DNA of 7,312 bases from Bifidobacterium breve (GCA_945870085.1 CAMBQX010000089.1:1-7312); one strand, 5' to 3'. Positions 1-7,227 are shown, numbered from the stretch's first letter. Program-made: numbers and translations. The notes: generated by a model from the sequence alone, not told the origin.

Positions 1-179
1 CCGCCGAAAATCTCTGCGTAAGAACGAGCCACTCGCGCAGGCGTATCGCGTAAGCCTTCGCGCTCTGGGTTTTCACCGATTGCAATTAGTAAATCCCGAA
101 CGGCGCGTTCGACTCCGGCAGCGTCATAATGGCGAATCGAATCATCTGCTGTGAGTGTCACCGGGCCGATGTCACTCAC
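1..179 (-). CDS. folE: GTP cyclohydrolase I, N-terminal part (runs off the left edge)
   Basis: FolE converts GTP to 7,8-dihydroneopterin triphosphate, the first step of tetrahydrofolate synthesis, in the cytoplasm. Only about 59 N-terminal codons are present. They include the family hallmark GENPEREGLRDTPARVARSY (about residues 39 to 57), followed by AEIFGG at the edge. The zinc and catalytic residues lie beyond the window. I chose GTG at 179 because it overlaps the ftsH stop as GTGA and has GGAAG 4 bases upstream. A second in-frame GTG at 161 has no ribosome-binding site, and an in-frame TAA lies just upstream of 179. The overlap implies translation coupled to ftsH. Adjacency of ftsH and folE is common in Actinobacteria. 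The identification rests on recognising the conserved motif and on context; only the exact start is uncertain. Confidence 0.93.
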   Translation of the reverse strand, partial: MSDIGPVTLTADDSIRHYDAAGVERAVRDLLIAIGENPEREGLRDTPARVARSYAEIFG

Positions 180-2113
180 TTAACTTCCGTATTCGCTCCA
201 TGGGATCCATTCGATGATGGAGTAGCCACCGGCCCACGCTCATCTGGTCGACGTCTGGTCGAGCCCGTCCAGGCCGGGCGTACTTCACGCAGGGTTAGTG
301 AAGCGAACACCGCCTCGATTTGCGCTTTATCGAGAGTTTCTTTCTCCAAGAGTTCAAGTACAAGTGCATCGAGGACGTCGCGGTTAGTTACCAGCGCCTC
401 ATAAGCCTCTTGGTGGGCTGCCTCAATAAAGGCGCGGACTTCTTCATCGATGGCTGCCGCGACTTCTTCTGAATAGTCGCGGGTGTGGCCCATATCGCGG
501 CCGAGGAATACCTCACCCTGTTCTTTACCGTAGCGAATCGCACCGAGGCGCTCTGTCATACCGAATTGCATCACCATGGCCCGGGCCAGCGCTGTTGCTT
601 TCTCGATGTCATTGGACGCACCGGTGGTCGGATTGTGGAAGATAAGCTCTTCAGCCGCCCGACCGCCCAGCATGTACGCGAGTTGATTGAGCATCTCGCT
701 TCTAGTTGTCGAGTACTTCTCTTGGTCTGGTAGCACCATGGTGTAACCCAGTGCGCGCCCGCGCGGCAAAATAGTGATCTTGTGCACCGGATCATTTCCC
801 GGCAGCGCTGCCGCAACAAGTGCGTGGCCGGCCTCGTGATACGCGGTAATCTTCTTCTCTTCGTCGTCCATCACGCGGGTGCGCTTTTGTGGTCCGGCAA
901 TTACTCGGTCGATGGCCTCATCGAGGGCAAAATCGTCAAGGAAGGACTTACCTTCGCGAGCGGTAAGTAGTGCCGCCTCGTTCAGTACATTGGCTAGATC
1001 AGCGCCGGTAAAACCTGGGGTGCGGCGAGCAACCGCGCGCAGGTCAACGTGCTCGGCCATCGGCTTGCCTTGTGCATGCACCTTGAGAATCGCTTCGCGG
1101 CCATTTAAATCTGGGCGTTCTACCGCAATTTGTCGATCGAATCGGCCCGGGCGCAGTAACGCTGGGTCCAAGATGTCGGGGCGGTTGGTGGCCGCGATCA
1201 TGATGACGTTTTGGGTAACGTCAAAGCCGTCCATCTCGACCAACATTTGGTTCAAGGTTTGTTCACGCTCATCGTGACCGCCACCAAGGCCTGCACCGCG
1301 ATGCCGACCAACTGCGTCAATTTCATCAACGAAAATAATTGCCGGTGCATTAGCTTTTGCTTGCTCGAATAAATCGCGCACACGGCTCGCGCCTACTCCG
1401 ACAAACATTTCAACGAAGTCGGATCCTGAGATAGAGAAGAACGGAACTCCGGCTTCACCGGCAACCGCTCGCGCCAACAAAGTCTTGCCGGTTCCGGGCG
1501 GGCCGTATAGCAAGACACCCTTTGGGATCTTCGCGCCAACAGCCTGGAACTTTGCCGGCTCGGCGAGGAACTCCTTGATCTCCTGGAGTTCTTCTACCGC
1601 CTCCTCGGCGCCAGCAACGTCAGCAAAAGTTGTTTGTGGCATGTCTTTGGTAATCAATTTCGCCTTGGACTTGCCGAACTTCATGATGCCTGATCCACCG
1701 CCTTGCATCTGGCCCATGAAGAAGAAGAGCAAGAAAATAATCAAGGCGATCGGCAGCAGTGAGACCAGCAACGTCATGAGCAGGCTTTCACTCGGCACGA
1801 CCACGTTGTAGCCACCGGCCAATTGCCCAGCGTCGGCTTTCTCCTGCAATAGCTCTTGGAGGTTGACCCCCTGACCGGTCACATATGAAGTGCGGACCTT
1901 GGTGCCGTCTTTCAAGGTTAGATCCAAGACCTGATCGCGGTCGGTGATGACCGCGGTATCGACATTACCGGCCTTGATATCGCTGACCGCAGCACCGGTA
2001 TCAACCTGCGCTGGGGCACCTAGCCCTGAAATCAGGCTGGAGCCGAGCAGGACGAGCAGGACAGCCAGCACGATCCAAAAGATCGGCCCACGAATTAGGC
2101 GCTTGTAATTCAC
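176..2113 (-). CDS. ftsH: ATP-dependent zinc metalloprotease FtsH
   Basis: FtsH is a membrane-anchored hexameric AAA+ protease that extracts and degrades misfolded membrane proteins and selected regulators. The 645-residue protein has the full architecture. TM1 is at about 11-31, an extracytoplasmic domain at 32-108 and TM2 at about 111-134. The AAA+ module has Walker A GPPGTGKT (204-211), pore motif FVGVG (237-241), Walker B IIFVDEID (259-266) and the second region of homology around 302-327, with likely arginine fingers R321 and R324. The M41 peptidase has HEAGH (426-430) and the third zinc ligand, probably D502. A Ser/Gly/Pro-rich tail from about 612 is likely disordered. The GTG at 2113 is the only possible start after an in-frame TAG, and the next residues match actinobacterial FtsH N-termini. 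Oddly, the strong Shine-Dalgarno sequence AGGAGGTGA overlaps this GTG. The stop overlaps the folE start. Confidence 0.98.
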   Translation of the reverse strand: MNYKRLIRGPIFWIVLAVLLVLLGSSLISGLGAPAQVDTGAAVSDIKAGNVDTAVITDRDQVLDLTLKDGTKVRTSYVTGQGVNLQELLQEKADAGQLAGGYNVVVPSESLLMTLLVSLLPIALIIFLLFFFMGQMQGGGSGIMKFGKSKAKLITKDMPQTTFADVAGAEEAVEELQEIKEFLAEPAKFQAVGAKIPKGVLLYGPPGTGKTLLARAVAGEAGVPFFSISGSDFVEMFVGVGASRVRDLFEQAKANAPAIIFVDEIDAVGRHRGAGLGGGHDEREQTLNQMLVEMDGFDVTQNVIMIAATNRPDILDPALLRPGRFDRQIAVERPDLNGREAILKVHAQGKPMAEHVDLRAVARRTPGFTGADLANVLNEAALLTAREGKSFLDDFALDEAIDRVIAGPQKRTRVMDDEEKKITAYHEAGHALVAAALPGNDPVHKITILPRGRALGYTMVLPDQEKYSTTRSEMLNQLAYMLGGRAAEELIFHNPTTGASNDIEKATALARAMVMQFGMTERLGAIRYGKEQGEVFLGRDMGHTRDYSEEVAAAIDEEVRAFIEAAHQEAYEALVTNRDVLDALVLELLEKETLDKAQIEAVFASLTLREVRPAWTGSTRRRPDERGPVATPSSNGSHGANTEVK

Positions 2114-2204
2114 CTCCTGACGGTACTACGACCCCGCTAACCCCACATCCGCCCGGTTGCCCTTTCCGCGCAGGGCGAACCGTGGCCAAGGCAAGTGTCT
2201 GGAA
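2114..2204 (-). promoter_or_regulatory. hpt-ftsH intergenic leader, possible ftsH promoter
   Basis: This 91-bp stretch is the only sizeable gap in the minus-strand gene run, so it is the natural place for an internal promoter serving ftsH-folE. A weak -10-like hexamer, TACCGT (2125 down to 2120, TAnnnT pattern), would place transcription start exactly at the ftsH GTG and so give a leaderless message. I see no good -35. A bulged hairpin lies inside the gap and is listed separately. The promoter call is inference from spacing and a short degenerate motif; read-through from hpt is equally possible. Confidence 0.3.
2155..2181 (-). other. Bulged hairpin in the hpt-ftsH gap
   Basis: The two arms pair over 9 bp with one bulged base: on the plus strand GGTTGCCCT (2155-2163) faces AGGGC, a bulge at 2177, then AACC (2172-2181), around an 8-base loop. 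In the minus-strand transcript it ends about 40 nt before the ftsH start. No run of U follows on either strand, so it does not look like a rho-independent terminator. It could be an mRNA stability or processing element between hpt and ftsH, or chance. Confidence 0.4.
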
Positions 2205-2759
2205 TCAGCCGCCGTAGACGTGCGGGGCCAAAGTGCCCACGCAGCGCAGATTGCGGTACTTCTGGGCGTAATCCAGCCCGTAGCCCACCACGAATTCATT
2301 GGGGATATCGAAGCCCACATAGCGGGCATTAAGTTCGACTTTCATGGAATCAGGCTTGCGCAGCAAGGTGAATACCTCAACCGAGGCGGGCCCGCGTGAA
2401 CTTAGGTTGCGCATCAGCCATGACAAGGTTAGGCCAGAATCCAAAACATCCTCGACCAGTAACACATTGCGGCCGGCGATATCGGCGTCGAGATCTTTAA
2501 GAATCCGCACCACGCCACTGCTCTTGGTGCCGGATCCGTACGATGACACCGCCATCCAGTCCATCTCAGCACTGCGCTTGAGGGATCGCGCCAGATCTGC
2601 CATCACCATCACCGCACCCTTTAATACTCCGACAAGCAGCAAATCCTTATCGGCATAATCTGCCTCTATCTCGCCAGCCAGCTCACCTATGCGGGCCTTG
2701 ATCTGCTCCTCGGTGAGCAACACGTGGGCAAGATCAGCGCCGAGATCATCTGGCTGCAA
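2205..2759 (-). CDS. hpt: Hypoxanthine-guanine phosphoribosyltransferase
   Basis: Hpt salvages hypoxanthine and guanine with PRPP to form IMP and GMP in the cytoplasm. The 184-residue protein is of normal length. It shows the N-terminal LVGVLKG (42-48), the flexible-loop SSYG (72-75) and the type I PRTase PRPP-binding motif LLVEDVLDSGLT (100-111), with acidic pair E103/D104 and probable catalytic base D107. The purine-site region FDIPNEFVVGYGLDY (150-164) is also intact. The start is TTG at 2759, the first start codon after an in-frame TAA, with GGGAG 6 bases upstream. It begins 12 bp after the tilS stop. Adjacency of tilS, hpt and ftsH is widespread in bacteria, which supports the call and suggests co-transcription with tilS. 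Confidence 0.97.
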   Translation of the reverse strand: MQPDDLGADLAHVLLTEEQIKARIGELAGEIEADYADKDLLLVGVLKGAVMVMADLARSLKRSAEMDWMAVSSYGSGTKSSGVVRILKDLDADIAGRNVLLVEDVLDSGLTLSWLMRNLSSRGPASVEVFTLLRKPDSMKVELNARYVGFDIPNEFVVGYGLDYAQKYRNLRCVGTLAPHVYGG

Positions 2760-2771
2760 CTTTTACTCCCG

Positions 2772-3770
2772 CTATTGGGTCGGACGAATAACCGTAAGCC
2801 TGTCATACGCGCGCTGCGCTTGAACTCCCCCCGGCAAGAATGCCGGCCCCTGCCCGGACCACTGAGTCACCAGGCGGTCCACAGCGAGCACATGATCACG
2901 GCTTAGGTCCCCTGGAACGCCACCAATGGCAATGCACATTGCGCGGATCAGCCGGGTACGAATTGCTCTAGGGATGCCATCCAACTCATTTATGTCGACC
3001 GAAGCCGAGCCGTCGGCAATTGTTACCGCATTCTCGAATAGCGCGTCGGCTAGTTCATCTAGACCGTCTGCATCATCACGCAACATGCTCGCCGAGCGCG
3101 CCAGACCAACTACAACGCCCGGCCCGAGATCATCACTCAATGACTCCAAGAGTTGACGTACGCGCACCCGAGCAAATTGTCGATCTGCATTATGCGGATC
3201 GCGCCACGGCTGCTCGCCCAATTGAGCCAGCACCTCATTTGCCGACTCGTGCACAACGGACCGCGGTATCTCGAGCAAGGGCCGGTGCCACAAACCATTT
3301 ACCGATGCCATCGCGGCCAATGACCGGGCACCGGATCCGCGAGCTAAGCGCAGCAGCACGGTTTCAGCTTGATCGTCTTGGGTATGACCAAGTAGCACCA
3401 CCGTTGAGTTCTGCTGCTCGGCACATGCGGTGAGTCCCGCATAGCGCGCATCACGGGCCGCCGACTCCAAGCCACCAACTGCGCCAACGTGTACGGCCAC
3501 AACCTCAACAGGGTTGAGCTCGAGGCGACCACAAACGCTCGCTGCCCAAGCTGCGATCTCGGCGGATCCCTCCTGTAATTGGTGATCGACGATCACTGCG
3601 CCGGCATATAGCCCGAGCCGCTTGGCAACCCAACCGGTTGCGGCAGCCAAGGCGAGTGAATCAGGCCCACCAGAACAGGCGACCACAACTACGTCACCTG
3701 GCTCGAGGGCACTAAGTGCGCGCTCGACCGCATTGCGTACCTGGAGGGTCGCAGCACATGCACGATCCAT
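2772..3770 (-). CDS. tilS: tRNA(Ile)-lysidine synthetase
   Basis: TilS uses ATP to attach lysine to C34 of the CAU-anticodon tRNA-Ile, changing its decoding from AUG to AUA and its charging from Met to Ile. Counting from ATG at 3770 the protein has 332 residues. The PP-loop SGGPDS is at 33-38, HTQDDQAET at 129-137, the arginine-rich block RLARGSG at about 141-147, and a WRDPHN...F.RVRVR block at about 189-205. The C-terminal GQGPAFLPGG pattern resembles other short actinobacterial TilS proteins, which lack the longer enterobacterial C-terminal domain. The ATG at 3770 overlaps the upstream stop as TGATG, which favours coupled re-initiation. A TTG at 3794 would add 8 residues but has no sensible ribosome-binding site spacing. 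hpt follows 12 bp downstream. Confidence 0.96.
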   Translation of the reverse strand: MDRACAATLQVRNAVERALSALEPGDVVVVACSGGPDSLALAAATGWVAKRLGLYAGAVIVDHQLQEGSAEIAAWAASVCGRLELNPVEVVAVHVGAVGGLESAARDARYAGLTACAEQQNSTVVLLGHTQDDQAETVLLRLARGSGARSLAAMASVNGLWHRPLLEIPRSVVHESANEVLAQLGEQPWRDPHNADRQFARVRVRQLLESLSDDLGPGVVVGLARSASMLRDDADGLDELADALFENAVTIADGSASVDINELDGIPRAIRTRLIRAMCIAIGGVPGDLSRDHVLAVDRLVTQWSGQGPAFLPGGVQAQRAYDRLTVIRPTQ

Positions 3771-4825
3771 CAACTTGCCATTCGCTTGATCCAAGCCCCC
3801 GGATTGGTGATCTCACTTCGAGTTGGCAAAGTCATCGGCGAAGTCCAGACTTGATTAAACCCAGACATCCCGATGTCGTCGACGACGTGGCGCACAAACG
3901 CAGCACCTTCGGTGTATTGCCTCATCTTCATATCCATACCAAGTGCACGTCGAGCTAGTGCATCAATCGCCTTTGGACTATTCCTGCGGGCAGTGAAGCG
4001 TTCACGAATCAGCGCTACACTTGGTATCACCTGCGGGCCCACATCATCCATCACCACATCAGCGTGACCCTCAAGTAGCGACATCACCCCTGTCATTTTG
4101 TCGAGTACTTCACGTTGCTCGGGTGATTGCACCGCCTCAACTAAACTCCCCTTACGAGCAATGGAGCCCATTACCGCCGCCACCCGCCGCAGGGTTTCAC
4201 TAAAACTTAGGTCAGATGCTTCGATGAATTCGTTGACGAGTGAGGCAAGGTACGCGCCGAGCCACGGCACTGCACCAAATTGCACCCGGTGGGTTTCTTC
4301 ATGTAGGCATACCCATAATCGAAAATCTCGAGATGGCACTTGCAATTGCTGCTCGACCTGCACAATTGTCGGTGCCACTAGTAGCAGCCGACCCGGTTGG
4401 CCAGGCTCGGTAAATACCTCGTACTGGCCGAGTACTTTTCCAGAGAGCCAAGCAAGAACTACACCGAGTTGCACAGCCGAACCGCGGGCACCGATACCGC
4501 GGACTAAATCCGGTGGCCCACCACCTTCAACGCGTTCGGAAAGTGCTGCCAAGGCTATCTGCATCCCTGAGACATTTGAGGCAATCCATGCTGGGCGATC
4601 AACCACTTGTGCGCGTGAACCCGCCGGTGCAACCAATCCGGTAACCCGCTGCACAGGCGCTACCGCCTCAAGTGCCAACTCGCGCAGCATGTCGACCGCC
4701 GCCTGGGTTTCGCGCTGTGACAACACCGGCCCACTCGGGGCCAACCTGATCGCGGTACTGACGGCGAGCGGCCAATCAACAGCGGGCCTCAATTGATTGG
4801 TGGCCGCCACCTGTTCAGGAGCCAT
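3770..4825 (-). CDS. DUF2342 family zinc-dependent metallopeptidase, function unknown
   Basis: The protein belongs to an actinobacterial family annotated as DUF2342, 'putative hydrolase' or 'coenzyme F420 biosynthesis-associated protein'. No substrate or role is firmly established as far as I know. From ATG at 4825 it has 351 residues. The N-terminal block VDWPLAVSTAIRLAPSGP (about 16-33) and the later RVTGL are family features. The zinc-site HEETH lies at 175-179, within LWVCLHEETHRVQFG. A downstream LLEGHADVVMDD (about 250-261) probably supplies the third ligand through its Glu. I see no signal peptide or transmembrane segment, so it is probably cytoplasmic. The chosen ATG has AGGTG 6 bases upstream and overlaps the preceding gene by 11 bp. 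An ATG at 4840 and a TTG at 4858 are alternatives. The family regularly sits between dacB and tilS. Family assignment is confident; function is not. Confidence 0.9.
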   Translation of the reverse strand: MAPEQVAATNQLRPAVDWPLAVSTAIRLAPSGPVLSQRETQAAVDMLRELALEAVAPVQRVTGLVAPAGSRAQVVDRPAWIASNVSGMQIALAALSERVEGGGPPDLVRGIGARGSAVQLGVVLAWLSGKVLGQYEVFTEPGQPGRLLLVAPTIVQVEQQLQVPSRDFRLWVCLHEETHRVQFGAVPWLGAYLASLVNEFIEASDLSFSETLRRVAAVMGSIARKGSLVEAVQSPEQREVLDKMTGVMSLLEGHADVVMDDVGPQVIPSVALIRERFTARRNSPKAIDALARRALGMDMKMRQYTEGAAFVRHVVDDIGMSGFNQVWTSPMTLPTRSEITNPGAWIKRMAS

Positions 4826-5852
4826 CTGGGGCACCTGCATCCGGTGGGCGGCAAGCAACAGCTACGCAACTGCCTTCAAGGGCCCAATCTCCGGCCACGA
4901 ATGGCACTAGAGCTACCTCGCCACGAACAACTTCGAATGACCCTAGGTTCGTAACCAAGGTGCCCCGGCCCTCGGTAACTAGCACGATCGCAAACCCCGC
5001 GCTCACTTCAACCCGACCGCCCGAAGTATCGATCCGCTGAGCCCGAAAGTATGGGTCGGCCTGTTCTGGCAGCACCGACACCAATCCTGCGCCTTGAATC
5101 TGGGCCGCCGGCACAACTAATTGATCGAGGTCAGCCGCCGTCACGGCTGAAAGATCAACGGCCTGCAGGGCAATTTCGAATCCAAGATTAAGATGGCCGT
5201 CTTTAGCACCGTCAACAGCAAATCCTTGCCACTCCAGCAAGATCGAAAAGTCGGTTGGCTCCTGAAGCTCGAGCACGAAAACCCCATCGGCCACCGTGTG
5301 CGGCAAGCCTGCGGGCACGAGCATCGCATCACCTGGATGCACAACCTTGGTCTGCAGTGCACTAAGCAGTGCCGCGCTATCGCGCTCGCGCACCCAAGAC
5401 GAAACTTGGTCAAGTGTCATCGCATTCTTGAAACCCACCCCGACTTCGGCACCAACGGGGGCATCAATTACGTACCACGCCTCGGTCTTACCATGTGATA
5501 ACCCGAGATGGGTTTTTGCAAATGCTCGGTTCGGGTGCAAGTGCACCGGTAACCGTTGACCCAAATCGAGCAATTTAACAAGTACTTCGGTGCTCGATCC
5601 GTATCGCGCTACATGCTTCGCACCTAGCCAGGCCAGTGGATCCTCATCAATCGCTTCCACTAGCAACCGGCCGTCAGGTAAAACGCTGTAACCCTGAGGG
5701 GCCTGCCCAAAGCGCGATGTGGTCGACCCGATCCATTCTTCGGGCCGACTCGGCCCACCCGGGCCATGGCGCAGCGCACCTATGCGGTCACCACCACGAT
5801 AAAAATGGTCGAACTGATTCACTGGGAGCATCATCACCGCTGCAGTCATCAT
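4815..5852 (-). CDS. Class I mannose-6-phosphate isomerase-like protein (double cupin)
   Basis: Type I phosphomannose isomerases interconvert mannose 6-phosphate and fructose 6-phosphate using one zinc ion. From ATG at 5852 the protein has 345 residues. An N-terminal FYRGGDRI...PEEWIGSTTSRFG block (about 17-49) precedes the zinc site VHLHP (103-107) and GKTEAWYV (121-128, with a ligand Glu). VPAGLPHTV (179-187, ligand His), LELQEPTDFSILLEW (194-208) and a C-terminal second cupin (about 280-330) follow. The Gln of the classical QxHP motif is His here, which I recall as usual in this bacterial subfamily. Its start forms an ATGA overlap with the dacB stop and its end overlaps the DUF2342 gene by 11 bp, so it is embedded in the operon. 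ATGs at 5849 and 5834 and a GTG at 5864 are possible alternative starts. The fold and family are clear; the true substrate is not, so I give no gene symbol. Confidence 0.87.
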   Translation of the reverse strand: MMTAAVMMLPVNQFDHFYRGGDRIGALRHGPGGPSRPEEWIGSTTSRFGQAPQGYSVLPDGRLLVEAIDEDPLAWLGAKHVARYGSSTEVLVKLLDLGQRLPVHLHPNRAFAKTHLGLSHGKTEAWYVIDAPVGAEVGVGFKNAMTLDQVSSWVRERDSAALLSALQTKVVHPGDAMLVPAGLPHTVADGVFVLELQEPTDFSILLEWQGFAVDGAKDGHLNLGFEIALQAVDLSAVTAADLDQLVVPAAQIQGAGLVSVLPEQADPYFRAQRIDTSGGRVEVSAGFAIVLVTEGRGTLVTNLGSFEVVRGEVALVPFVAGDWALEGSCVAVACRPPDAGAPDGS

Positions 5853-7207
5853 GAGCACCCACACTTCGCAAGTTTCGTCGCGAATATATCAACAGATTGC
5901 CGTGCCGCGTTTAGGTTCTTGACATCGTTGGCAAGAATTGCAAAGACGAGCACCCGCCCGTCTGCGTCTTTTACCGTGCCAGCCAAGCCAATCACACCAG
6001 TTAGTGATCCGGTTTTTGCGTGCACGTAGCCGGCACCGCGTGCCGTCGGGCCTGATTGAAAACGATCGGCCAAAGTGCCAGTGGCACCGGCAACCGGTAA
6101 CCCTGCGCCAATAGCGGAGAGCGCAGGATTCGAATTGACAACTACGTCAACCAGTAAAGCACCAAAGGTAGCAACTGAAACCCGGTCATTGCCCGACAAT
6201 CCACTTCCATCAGTAATTACTAGCCCACCGATCGGTAATCCAAGTTTCTTTAAAGTTGCGGTAACCGCTTTAGCCCCACCCGCAAACGAAGCACCCGCTC
6301 CGCTCGCACCGCCCACTAAGTGCGCAAGTGACTCACCCAAGTCGTTATTCGAATCTGTTAATAGCTGTTCGACCAGATCAGCGACCGGCGGCGACTCCAC
6401 TCTGGCGATCTCGGTGGCACTCGCCGGTGCGACACCGGGTGTGGTCGAGATAACTTCGACACCGGCTTTTGCTAGGTATCCCGCAAAAACCTGCGCGGCT
6501 TGTTTGGCTGGATCACTCACCCTAGTGACAGCACCGGTGCGCACCCGGCCTTCATCAACCATCAGCGCGCTCACCGGGGCGGCAATCCCCAGACGCGCCG
6601 CGTTCTTCGGCCAATTGGGCCCGGTCACTGGACCACTAAACAGCGATTCGTCATACTTCAATTTCAGTGGTGCGCCCGTCGAGGCGGCCGCGGTCAACTT
6701 CGCTAAATCCTTTAAGGACGCGAACCCGCCGGCGAGGGGATCACCACCTCGTGCTCGCACCAAAGAGGTGTCGCCGCCGCCGACCAAGGTGATGGTGCTG
6801 CCATCACGCATGACTTTCGTGGCCAGCCGAGTCTTTGGGCCCAAAACTTCAAGGGCGGCCGCGGCGGTGAGTAATTTGATCGTAGAAGCCGGTATCCGGG
6901 CGTTATCGGTATTGACTCCGAGTAACACCTGATCGGTTGCCGGATCAACCACGAGGGCGCTGAAGTCACCCAAGGCGCTGCCCGCGAGTACCCGAGCCGT
7001 TGCTTTTTGGACCCCGGCGGGGCTAGGGGCCGGTGCCTTGGACCCGACCACGGCGGTGGCCGTCAAGACTGGTACGTCTGGCGGGATGGGGTTAGCCGCC
7101 GATGCCGGTGCCGCCAGCGGCAATCCCGACAGGAGAACTAGGACCAACCCACCAGCCCAAGTGGAACCGGCTCGGTACCGCGGTTTCGATTGTGCCTCAG
7201 TGCCCAC
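5849..7207 (-). CDS. dacB: D-alanyl-D-alanine carboxypeptidase/endopeptidase, PBP4 type (peptidase S13)
   Basis: The enzyme trims D-Ala from peptidoglycan pentapeptides and may cleave D,D-cross-links outside the membrane. The 452-residue product begins with a Sec signal peptide: basic KPRYR (8-12), a hydrophobic core at about 17-33, and an AxA site at 35-37 with likely cleavage before residue 38. A Pro/Ala-rich linker follows. The penicillin-binding triad is complete: SxxK at 108-111 (catalytic S108), SNN at 286-288 and KTG at 398-400. The long stretch between the first two motifs is typical of class C low-molecular-mass PBPs. The C-terminus ends in KCGCS, a Cys-containing tail I recall from actinobacterial homologues. 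GTG at 7207 is the only usable start, because an in-frame stop lies upstream and no other start intervenes. It has no Shine-Dalgarno sequence, which raises the possibility of a leaderless transcript. The gene diverges from ppa across 20 bp. Confidence 0.95.
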   Translation of the reverse strand: MGTEAQSKPRYRAGSTWAGGLVLVLLSGLPLAAPASAANPIPPDVPVLTATAVVGSKAPAPSPAGVQKATARVLAGSALGDFSALVVDPATDQVLLGVNTDNARIPASTIKLLTAAAALEVLGPKTRLATKVMRDGSTITLVGGGDTSLVRARGGDPLAGGFASLKDLAKLTAAASTGAPLKLKYDESLFSGPVTGPNWPKNAARLGIAAPVSALMVDEGRVRTGAVTRVSDPAKQAAQVFAGYLAKAGVEVISTTPGVAPASATEIARVESPPVADLVEQLLTDSNNDLGESLAHLVGGASGAGASFAGGAKAVTATLKKLGLPIGGLVITDGSGLSGNDRVSVATFGALLVDVVVNSNPALSAIGAGLPVAGATGTLADRFQSGPTARGAGYVHAKTGSLTGVIGLAGTVKDADGRVLVFAILANDVKNLNAARQSVDIFATKLAKCGCS

Positions 7208-7215
7208 AATAGGAG

Positions 7216-7221
7216 AGACTA
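7216..7221 (-). promoter_or_regulatory. Possible -10 element for the dacB operon
   Basis: Read on the minus strand, TAGTCT (7221 down to 7216) fits the actinobacterial TAnnnT -10 pattern and ends 8 bases before the dacB GTG. Transcription could therefore begin at or next to the start codon. This fits the absence of a ribosome-binding site, but there is no clear -35, and a six-base match is weak evidence by itself. The element would sit across the 5' leader of the divergent ppa gene. Confidence 0.25.
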
Positions 7222-7227
7222 CGTCAC

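Noticed and set aside
103..107. Missing QxHP glutamine in the manA-like protein (residue positions 103-107) as evidence of an inactive enzyme
   Set aside because: The zinc-ligand His, Glu and second His are all present, and I recall His at this position in homologous bacterial proteins, so loss of activity cannot be argued from it.
2155..2181. Rho-independent terminator after hpt
   Set aside because: The stem is bulged and no U tract follows on the minus strand (the next bases are G-rich), nor on the plus strand.
3771..3794. Longer tilS start at TTG 3794
   Set aside because: The upstream G run is only one base from the TTG. The ATG at 3770 gives a TGATG coupling site, and the added residues match nothing I recognise in the family.
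4098..4796. Plus-strand open frame of 232 codons opposite the DUF2342 gene
   Set aside because: It is antisense to a well-supported family member, the translation is low-complexity Ser/Thr/Arg-rich, and no ribosome-binding site or motif supports it.
4826..4858. Longer DUF2342 start at TTG 4858 or ATG 4840
   Set aside because: These would lengthen the overlap with the upstream gene. The ATG at 4825 has AGGTG at suitable spacing, and the recognisable family region begins well after it. They are not excluded.
6075..6932. Long plus-strand open frame of 285 codons opposite dacB
   Set aside because: It lies wholly antisense to a dacB frame with a complete S108/SNN/KTG triad and signal peptide. 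Its translation is Ala/Pro/Ser/Thr-rich with no recognisable motif, as expected for a shadow frame in GC-rich DNA.
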